The notes below the pieces were generated by a model. That model saw only the letters and a list, made by a program, of their open reading frames with translations. It did no database searches and was not told the origin of the DNA. Shown here one piece after another: positions 58,559 to 64,000 of a DNA stretch of 64,000 nt; the stretch's first letter is position 1, and each line of letters starts with the position of its first letter. The position numbers and the translations under genes were made by a program. The stretch lies in contig JAURXM010000076.1 of NCBI GenBank assembly GCA_030654395.1, forward strand, positions 1-64,000. The letters are read 5' to 3'. This stretch comes from Aquabacterium sp. (GTDB taxonomy: Bacteria > Pseudomonadota > Gammaproteobacteria > Burkholderiales > Burkholderiaceae_C).

Positions 58559-59881
58559 TCAAACGCTTAGCCAGTCGCCGTGCCGGATGCCGAATTCCTT
58601 TGCAACGCTCTGGGGTTTATCGAACTTCTCGTAGTTTTTTGCGATCCATTTGATTGTTTCCCACACGTCACTAGGTGCATTCCGCGCCGGCGTTTGGTTG
58701 ATGAGGTCCAGCGCATCCAAGAGCGATTCCGCACCATCGATCTTTGGGAAAAGGATCAGGCTCGTGTGGTCGCCGTAGGGGGCAAAGACAAGCACCCTCA
58801 TAGGAATCTCTTCCCCTGGTGGAGAAACGACCTCGAAAGAGAATTCCAAGTCGCCGCCGTGTGAAAGTTCGGTGTAGACGCAATCGACTGCTTTTGCGGT
58901 GCGAGCGACCAATAACTGGCCCCCGCCTAGAACGTATTCGCCATACCGTGAATCGTAAAACGCGCCTGCCTTGGCCAACACCTCCCTGGGCGTATCAATC
59001 GGAAGGTGAGCCCGTCCAGCAACCCAATGGTCGAAGTCCCCTGCTGTAACGTTCAAGTCGTGGAAAAACGCACGCCGACCGCCTGGCCACATAGTCACCA
59101 GTTCCTTCAGGCCGGGAATGTATAGCGGCTCATCTTCTTCGTTTCTGCGCAGCACTGCCAAGTGGGGTTTCGGCACGGCCTTGGGTTTCTCAACCATGCA
59201 TGCGGGATTCCAGTCGTCAGCCGTCCAGCTTCCTTTAATAAATCTTCGCTCTCGTGCCATCCAGGCATCAAATGTCAGGGCATCCATGCTCTTGCGAAAG
59301 GCGTTGCTGGTTGTGATGGAGAAGGTGTCGTAGTTGAGCAAAGATCTGTTCGCAATCTCCAGTCGCGGAGCAGGCTTGCCCTCATTGTCTAAGGAGGGCC
59401 AAGTAACCGACCATTGAAGATTCTGGGGCGAACGTGCGAATGCCCTGAGTGACTTGGATGACGCCGCTGGCGAACACGCTACGCCCTGCGATTGAGCCCA
59501 ATTGACGAACCCTTGATCGCTGGCCAGCAAAGCAGCTTCTGCCTCCAGCCGTTGTGGCATGCTGAGTTGATATTCGGACGACCATGCCTGCGACAAGAAT
59601 TGGGAGATCGGGATAGGCGTTGCGGCGTCCACGAGCATGCGGGCCATGACGGAATAGCAAGGCGCGACGACTGAATACACCAAAAGCGGTTTCAGTCCTG
59701 CGCTTTCTCGGCTGATGCGGTCGCTTTCAAAAGACGTGACGCCACCCCTCATGTTGAGCCCAACGTCCTTGGCGAATGACACATTGAGGTACTGCATTTC
59801 AGCGTCATAAATCTTTGACATGGATGCGCCTGAAGTCGGTGGTGGAGGGCAATCTGATTGTGACATGGGTAGGTCGATCAC
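58559..59881 (-). CDS. uncharacterised 440-residue protein
   Basis: I do not recognise this protein. No signal peptide or membrane helix is visible. The N-terminal third is mixed (VVAPCYSVMARMLVDAATPIP). The central part has VTMWPGGRRAFFHDLNVTAGDFDHWVAGRAHLP, which could be a helix-turn-helix-like segment. The C-terminal part has FSFEVVSPPGEEIPMRVLVFAPYGDHTSLILFPK and ends with GIRHGDWLSV. The start may be GTG 59881, ATG 59866 or a later ATG. It stands alone on the minus strand in an otherwise plasmid/ICE-like region. Confidence 0.65.
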   Translation of the reverse strand: MIDLPMSQSDCPPPPTSGASMSKIYDAEMQYLNVSFAKDVGLNMRGGVTSFESDRISRESAGLKPLLVYSVVAPCYSVMARMLVDAATPIPISQFLSQAWSSEYQLSMPQRLEAEAALLASDQGFVNWAQSQGVACSPAASSKSLRAFARSPQNLQWSVTWPSLDNEGKPAPRLEIANRSLLNYDTFSITTSNAFRKSMDALTFDAWMARERRFIKGSWTADDWNPACMVEKPKAVPKPHLAVLRRNEEDEPLYIPGLKELVTMWPGGRRAFFHDLNVTAGDFDHWVAGRAHLPIDTPREVLAKAGAFYDSRYGEYVLGGGQLLVARTAKAVDCVYTELSHGGDLEFSFEVVSPPGEEIPMRVLVFAPYGDHTSLILFPKIDGAESLLDALDLINQTPARNAPSDVWETIKWIAKNYEKFDKPQSVAKEFGIRHGDWLSV

Positions 59882-60014
59882 TGTTCTGCTGGCCCAGCCC
59901 GAGCGCCAAGTTTCCTTTATGAACTACACGCGGTGGGTTAACGCCCCTTAGTGATGTGCTCAACTATGAATCTGGCACCGAAAGAGTCGTTTTTATGAAA
60001 GCGTAGAGCACCTA

Positions 60015-60455
60015 ATGCAGGCTCACCCAAATAATCCGTATCCAGCCGCGCTATTTTTCTGGGATGTGTGTGCAAAAGCCAATGATGATGACGAAGACGA
60101 AGACGAAGACGAAGACGATGACGAAGACATGGATTTTGAATTGGCAAATGAGATTTGGCCTCAGATGAAGGCTTGCCGCTCAATGTTTGATTCAGCAATG
60201 CCACGCAGCTTCCGTGGGGTCATTGAACCAAAACTGGTTGGCAACGGTGCTGCGAACAAGCCTTACTTCGCGCTTCTATATTGGGGAGCAATTACAGCCT
60301 CTGCACTAGGCCTTGATAAAGACGCACTTGCATGGGCGCGACGGTCACTAGGCTATCAAATGCAGCATTGCGAGTGGATTCGGCAACATGATCAGATCCT
60401 GCGCGAGCGTAAAGCCAATCCATTGCCTTTTCAAGGATTGCGCCTTTTTCTGTGA
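60015..60455 (+). CDS. hypothetical protein with acidic Asp/Glu repeat
   Basis: 146 residues. After YPAALFFWDVCAKAN comes an Asp/Glu-only run (residues about 24-38) coded by tandem GACGAA hexamers. Next is a helical part with PYFALLYWGAITASALGLDKDALAWARRSLGYQ. I do not recognise the family. The last 164 bases overlap the convergent 60292-60945 gene; both frames look protein-like, so one of the ends may be wrong. Confidence 0.5.
   Translation: MQAHPNNPYPAALFFWDVCAKANDDDEDEDEDEDDDEDMDFELANEIWPQMKACRSMFDSAMPRSFRGVIEPKLVGNGAANKPYFALLYWGAITASALGLDKDALAWARRSLGYQMQHCEWIRQHDQILRERKANPLPFQGLRLFL
60090..60128 (+). repeat. GACGAA hexanucleotide tandem repeat in coding sequence
   Basis: Four GACGAA units, then GACGAT, GACGAA and GAC. 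Each unit adds Asp-Glu. Slippage here would change protein length in two-residue steps without a frameshift. Confidence 0.8.
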
Positions 60456-60945
60456 GCCGAAATACGCCTTCGTGGTAGGTACGGGTAGACACTAAAGGAT
60501 CTGTCAATTGATCGGACTCCTCGAACCACACGTAGTCCGAGGTTGGGGTGTCGTGTTGAATTTTCCCAGTGCCGATAATTTCCGCATCCACTGCCGCTTC
60601 AAAATCCATAGTCGCTTTGCGTGCCTCTGGAGTACCAAAGATATCAAGTTCGTCAATGGTCAACCTGCCTGTTGGGAGGCACGCTTTCGCAACCTCATAG
60701 AACCTGCTCATACCATCTATGCGAAGTGACCACATGGACCCGTAGTCTGCGTCACCCGGAAAGGGGCCAGCAACAGGCCCTTGTTTACAGTGCTCTTGAA
60801 GTGCGTGCAAATCCGGATAGCCATAGACTTTTGCAAGCACTTCCTGGCTCTGCTGCAAACTAAGGGGATACGCCCTTTGGATGTCTTTCGAGGTGCGTTT
60901 GAAGGCCTCAATGGAGGCGGGTGTGAAGCGAGATGCATTAGACAC
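60292..60945 (-). CDS. hypothetical protein
   Basis: 217 residues from a GTG start with GGAG seven bases upstream. The N-terminal portion (FTPASIEAFKRTSKDIQRAYPLSLQQSQEVLAKVYGYPDLHALQEHCK) looks like a short helical module seen in plasmid-borne proteins. The rest has DYVWFEESDQLTDPLVSTRTYHEGVFRLTEKG. No function can be assigned. Its 3' end overlaps the convergent gene by 164 bases. Confidence 0.6.
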   Translation of the reverse strand: MSNASRFTPASIEAFKRTSKDIQRAYPLSLQQSQEVLAKVYGYPDLHALQEHCKQGPVAGPFPGDADYGSMWSLRIDGMSRFYEVAKACLPTGRLTIDELDIFGTPEARKATMDFEAAVDAEIIGTGKIQHDTPTSDYVWFEESDQLTDPLVSTRTYHEGVFRLTEKGAILEKAMDWLYARAGSDHVAESTRNAAFDSLVTVAPMQVRLYQGLVQRL

Positions 60946-61243
60946 AGAAGTCTCCGTTAATCAGACAAACGCCCACCTTGAACCTCAACTGGAAGAAGCA
61001 CGCTGGCCTTGCTTCTATGCAGTTCGAGGTGAGCGTCAATCGGGTTAAGAAGAAATCGTTAACACATGCTGATCGCTATAAATTCCGCTTACCTATTCTG
61101 TGTGTCTGTGAAACAGTGCCAGCACAACGAGCAGCGGAAGGCCCGTTGGTAGTTACTGTATCAAATTCTTGATGTGCAAAGGCAAAACAGTCGTTTTACT
61201 TTCCTTTATGTGGCGCGGGACTTGACGCGTCAGTCAGATTTCC
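60946..61243. other. ~300-bp intergenic region
   Basis: Separates divergent genes and so should contain both promoters. A 64-codon TTG ORF (60978-61172) has no ribosome binding site or recognisable content, so I did not call it. Confidence 0.4.
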
Positions 61244-61957
61244 ATGATGCAGGCTGGTAAGATGCGTGGAATTGCACTCTATGAGCGAATTGCACGAATG
61301 GCAAAGCCCCCTGTTGTTGAAGACAAGAACCTTGAACACATGCTCAAAGCCACCGCAGGCTACAGCCGCATGGCCGAGCGCGATGTAGCGTTGTTGCTCA
61401 CGCTCTACGGCACCGCCATGGCAACTACCGAGCTGGCCAAGATCACTGTGAGCGACTACCTAGAGGCGGACGGCACTGTCAAGGTCAATAGCGCGGTTCG
61501 TCATGACGTTGCCCACAACGGCGAATTGCGACCGTTGTACTGGTCAAACCGGCGTGTGGTCAATGCCGTGGACAAGTACCTCGCCTGGCGACTGGCGCAC
61601 AAGCATGGCGCAACAGTTAAGAAGGGCGCGTATCGTGGCCTGGACCCCGCCAGTTCCCTTTTCCTGACGGACGATGGCAAACCCTATGCCTTGACGGCCA
61701 AGACGCTGCCATCGGGCGTTGTGAGCTATTCCTGTAACACCCTTGGTGCCGTCATATCCAAGCTGCATGCCAACGCCGGCATCAAGGGCGGCAACGCGCA
61801 GGCCGCACGGAGGACCTGGGCAGTGAAGCAGCACCGAAAGGGCTATGACCTGGTGCATATCGCCAAAATCCTCGGGCACAAGAGCGTGACAACCACCAAG
61901 CGGCTGGTGGAAGGCGACCCGACCAGGCTTGCAGACATCGTGGCGGGGGCGGTTTGA
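61244..61957 (+). CDS. tyrosine-recombinase-fold protein lacking catalytic residues
   Basis: About 237 residues with the C-terminal fold of a phage integrase. The usual GLRxxEL is replaced by AMATTELAKI, so the first arginine is absent. AARRTWAVKQHR keeps an arginine and HIAKILGHKSVTTTKRLV keeps the GH, but there is no tyrosine after it. It may bind DNA without cutting. Start ATG 61244 or 61262. A terminator follows the stop. Confidence 0.7.
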   Translation: MMQAGKMRGIALYERIARMAKPPVVEDKNLEHMLKATAGYSRMAERDVALLLTLYGTAMATTELAKITVSDYLEADGTVKVNSAVRHDVAHNGELRPLYWSNRRVVNAVDKYLAWRLAHKHGATVKKGAYRGLDPASSLFLTDDGKPYALTAKTLPSGVVSYSCNTLGAVISKLHANAGIKGGNAQAARRTWAVKQHRKGYDLVHIAKILGHKSVTTTKRLVEGDPTRLADIVAGAV

Positions 61958-61970
61958 TGCGTCAAAAAGC

Positions 61971-61996
61971 GAAAAGCCTCCACAAGGGAGGCCTTT
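61971..61996 (+). terminator. intrinsic terminator
   Basis: GCCTCC (61976-61981), loop and GGAGGC (61987-61992) flanked by AAAA and CTTT. Usable on both strands; it ends the recombinase-like gene. Confidence 0.75.
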
Positions 61997-62053
61997 ACAC
62001 TCTTTACGCAGGGGCGCCCTTTCGGGTAATGCCTTCCAGCGCTTCGAGACGGA

Positions 62054-63013
62054 TTGTACAACAGGTTTATTGAAAGACAGAAATTGCTTCCCAATCCAAT
62101 TGCCTTCGAAGAGCTGATCTCGAAACCTCGTCTGGACAGCTACCGCGGTTACTTCCATGCCAGCCTGGATGAGGCGATCGGGCTTTACATGTGGAATGGA
62201 GCAGTCTCTGTTTGTCTAGGGACGATCATTGCTTACTACGAGATCGCTCTGCGCAACCGGCTACATCATGCCATGTCTACCTTTTACAGCAATGGCGGAT
62301 CTACCAGTATCCACTGGTACGACCGAATCTGGGCTCAACTGAAATCAGAAACTCAGCGCAGTATTGACAAGATCAGAACTGAGCGCGGCCCTGGGGGAAC
62401 GGTGGTTGTTCGAAATCCAGCACCAAGTCCTGATGAGGTGGTGTCCAGACTTACCTTCGGATTCTGGCCAGCGATTCTGGCCGTGATTGATCGAAGGTAT
62501 GGCAGTCAGATTTTCCCAAACGTATTCCCTCACCATCCGTTGAACGCGACACCGGCAGCATGGAACAACAGAGTGAGCCGTAAGCAGGCTACAGAGTACA
62601 TCTACGAAGTGAACTACATCCGCAACAGAATTGCGCACCACGAACCGATATGGAAGTTTCCTGCAGTAATGAACACATCCCAATCACCACCCGTAGTGGT
62701 CATTTCAGAATCACTTAGCAAAAGCGATTCCATTGCGCGCTTTCGCAGTTTTATTGCCAACCTTGATGCCGGCATAGCAAGCCTGAGCGCTGATCTGACA
62801 AATGACCTAAGCAACTCAAGCTGGAGAAATGATCTGAATTTTCTACTCTCGGATAGGGGTGTAAGCCGGTATCGATCATTGCGGCATGTGCCAGCCAATG
62901 GCACGCTTTCTCCAGCTGATTTGAGAAAGAACTATTCGCTTGTTGGGAAGGCAAATCAGCCAGTACGTATAGGCGGTCGTGCGCAATTCGGTGGAATTTT
63001 CATTCCAAACTAA
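62054..63013 (+). CDS. Abi-like protein with HEPN-type Rx4H motif
   Basis: About 319 residues. LYMWNGAVSVCLGTIIAYYEIALRNRLHHAM and HWYDRIW match the Abi-like (abortive infection) family. YIRNRIAHHEPIWKF near residue 195 gives the R-x4-H motif of HEPN ribonucleases. Such proteins are proposed to stop growth on phage infection by cleaving RNA; that role is inferred here. The track start is TTG 62054 with no clear ribosome binding site, so the N-terminus is uncertain. A small HTH gene follows after 8 bases. Confidence 0.75.
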   Translation: MYNRFIERQKLLPNPIAFEELISKPRLDSYRGYFHASLDEAIGLYMWNGAVSVCLGTIIAYYEIALRNRLHHAMSTFYSNGGSTSIHWYDRIWAQLKSETQRSIDKIRTERGPGGTVVVRNPAPSPDEVVSRLTFGFWPAILAVIDRRYGSQIFPNVFPHHPLNATPAAWNNRVSRKQATEYIYEVNYIRNRIAHHEPIWKFPAVMNTSQSPPVVVISESLSKSDSIARFRSFIANLDAGIASLSADLTNDLSNSSWRNDLNFLLSDRGVSRYRSLRHVPANGTLSPADLRKNYSLVGKANQPVRIGGRAQFGGIFIPN

Positions 63014-63021
63014 GTTCAGCA

Positions 63022-63234
63022 ATGGCAACCCAACAAGAATTCCTGCGGAATGCAGCAGCTGAGCTGGACTTGACCCAGAAGGAGCTGGCCGCACGCATGG
63101 CGGCCCCGTGGGAGACATTTCGCAAGTGGTTGATGCCAAATGACTCCGGCAGCTATCGCGAAATGCCAGTAATCGCCTGGCAATTGGTGCGCGAAATCCT
63201 TGAGCACGAGAAGTTGAAGCAGAAAGCTAAATAG
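63022..63234 (+). CDS. small helix-turn-helix protein
   Basis: 70 residues. AAAELDLTQKELAARMAAPWETFRKWL is a helix-turn-helix of XRE style. It lies 8 bases after the Abi-like gene and could be its partner, or the repressor of the next operon, whose promoter carries a palindrome. Confidence 0.7.
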   Translation: MATQQEFLRNAAAELDLTQKELAARMAAPWETFRKWLMPNDSGSYREMPVIAWQLVREILEHEKLKQKAK

Positions 63235-63237
63235 CAC

Positions 63238-63265
63238 TTGCAAGGTGCCCAATGGGCACTATACT
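63238..63265 (+). promoter_or_regulatory. promoter with palindromic spacer
   Basis: TTGCAA (63238), a 16-base spacer and TATACT (63260-63265). The spacer contains GTGCCC-AAT-GGGCAC, a perfect inverted repeat suited to a repressor. Confidence 0.7.
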
Positions 63266-63271
63266 AAAACC

Positions 63272-63433
63272 ATGAATACAAAGCCCAAAATAACGTTCGC
63301 TCTGGCCGGAGAGCTGGTGTCTGATGCAGCCCATGCAAAGCGCATCCTGGTTGATGCCATTCACAAAGACAAAGCATGGCTGGTGCCGCAGGCTGAGTCC
63401 GTTCTTCGCCAACTCCGTGCCCAGGTGCAATAG
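63272..63433 (+). CDS. hypothetical small protein
   Basis: 53 residues (MNTKPKITFALAGELVSDAAH ...), first gene after the palindromic promoter, only 6 bases past the -10, so its mRNA is likely leaderless or nearly so. Unrecognised; tight spacing to the next genes implies an operon. Confidence 0.65.
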   Translation: MNTKPKITFALAGELVSDAAHAKRILVDAIHKDKAWLVPQAESVLRQLRAQVQ

Positions 63434-63443
63434 GAAGCCAACA

Positions 63444-63704
63444 ATGTCTGCTCTCCAAGTCATCACACTCGCGTCGGTCTGGAAAGAGGTTGATCCACGG
63501 CTTACCCGCTTCGTGAAGGTGTGGGCCATCGGAGTTGGCTCAACACCAGTGGCGAGTGGTGCTGCACCCATTCGGTCAGGATTTATTACCCTGTGCGCAG
63601 TAACCCCCGATACGCATGAACCTATTCCCGGTCGCCGCCTGACATACGCCAAGCAGGAGCGATTCAACGGGAAACGTGGCGGCTATGCCCTGCATTGTGT
63701 TTAG
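63444..63704 (+). CDS. hypothetical protein
   Basis: 86 residues from ATG 63444 (MSALQVITLASVWKEVDPRLT), 10 bases after the previous gene. Later: GFITLCAVTPDTHEPIPGRRLTYAK and GKRGGYALH. No known domain. The track's upstream 40 residues are out of frame with the operon and rejected. Confidence 0.65.
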   Translation: MSALQVITLASVWKEVDPRLTRFVKVWAIGVGSTPVASGAAPIRSGFITLCAVTPDTHEPIPGRRLTYAKQERFNGKRGGYALHCV

Positions 63705-63720
63705 ACCAAAGGAAATCGGT

Positions 63721-63954
63721 ATGGCAGAAGATAGATATGGATACGTGGAGCATCAAATCGTGGAGGTTGAGGGCTTCCGCATGGTGGATGCAACCTCCAC
63801 GGGGCCACGCCCGCATGATGATGTTGTGTGGGTGGGGTATGGCGGCATGGAAGGTCAATGGCTCACTCCTGATAAAGCGTTGGCCGTTGCAGCGGCCATT
63901 ACCGCCGTGGCGAATGGCAACCTTTTGCGCCGTGGCCAATCTATCGAAAAGTGA
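63721..63954 (+). CDS. hypothetical protein
   Basis: 77 residues from ATG 63721 (MAEDRYGYVEHQIVEVEGF). Middle part: DDVVWVGYGGMEGQWLTPDKALAVAAAI. No known family. It lies 16 bases after the previous gene in the same apparent operon. Confidence 0.65.
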   Translation: MAEDRYGYVEHQIVEVEGFRMVDATSTGPRPHDDVVWVGYGGMEGQWLTPDKALAVAAAITAVANGNLLRRGQSIEK

Positions 63955-63969
63955 TCGAGGAACCCACAA

Positions 63970-64000
63970 ATGATTCGATCAATGGCCTCTGCTCACGTGC
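63970..64000 (+). CDS. partial ORF at window edge
   Basis: ATG 63970 (MIRSMASAHV...) is 15 bases after the previous stop and continues past the window. Probably the next gene of the small-gene operon; nothing more can be said. Confidence 0.4.
   Translation, partial: MIRSMASAHV

Noticed and set aside
60978-61172. 64-codon TTG ORF
   Set aside because: No ribosome binding site; composition not convincing.

Overview
The window looks like chromosome from a GC-rich betaproteobacterium, most likely Comamonadaceae (Rhodoferax/Polaromonas-like), joined to about 28 kb of acquired DNA. The assignment is an inference from protein flavour and gene order. No rRNA or tRNA gene was seen.

Bases 1-33000 are dominated by an aerobic (late cobalt insertion) cobalamin locus in three blocks. 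Block 1 (+ strand, 94-10160) holds a BtuF-like binding protein, a tiny membrane ORF, cobO, cobW, cobN, a split ChlI/ChlD-type chelatase motor, a DUF1636 protein and the cobalt transporter cbtBA, followed by an NnrS-type gene. Block 2 (17282-24566, mostly - strand) holds cobG-H-I-J and cobL-E-M-F, with cobK inserted on the + strand. Block 3 (+ strand, 24726-32929) holds cobA, a first bluB, a broken bioB, cbiB/cobD, cobC, cobQ, a cobalamin riboswitch, a second bluB and cobT. cobB, cobP/cobU and cobV/cobS were not found here. Blocks 1 and 2 are separated by a 1575-residue six-PAS GGDEF-EAL protein and the remnant of a REC/HD-GYP gene.

Bases 33366-35690 carry a divergent ArsR-rhodanese / DsrE / MFS unit with a clear palindromic operator. 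From 35826 the content is mobile: a DUF3701-type integrase, a HigBA toxin-antitoxin pair, then an overlapping set of three tyrosine recombinases plus a small HTH/coiled-coil protein. This set matches the ginABCD module of GInt genomic islands, although ginA is truncated at its 5' side. The presumed cargo is an intact umuC, a nonsense-mutated lspA, a zinc-ribbon protein, czcCBA with czcI and a small His-rich periplasmic protein, cadA/cadR, and merRTP without merA. The island ends in an 80-bp AT-rich segment full of inverted repeats. That segment abuts a umuC fragment which resumes in the middle of the gene, so the island appears to sit inside a second umuC.

Bases 57500-64000 look like plasmid or ICE backbone: small hypothetical genes with repeated GGGCAC/TGCCC leader elements, a large unknown protein, a recombinase-fold protein lacking catalytic residues, an Abi/HEPN-type protein with a small HTH gene, and a tight operon of tiny genes behind a promoter with a palindromic spacer.
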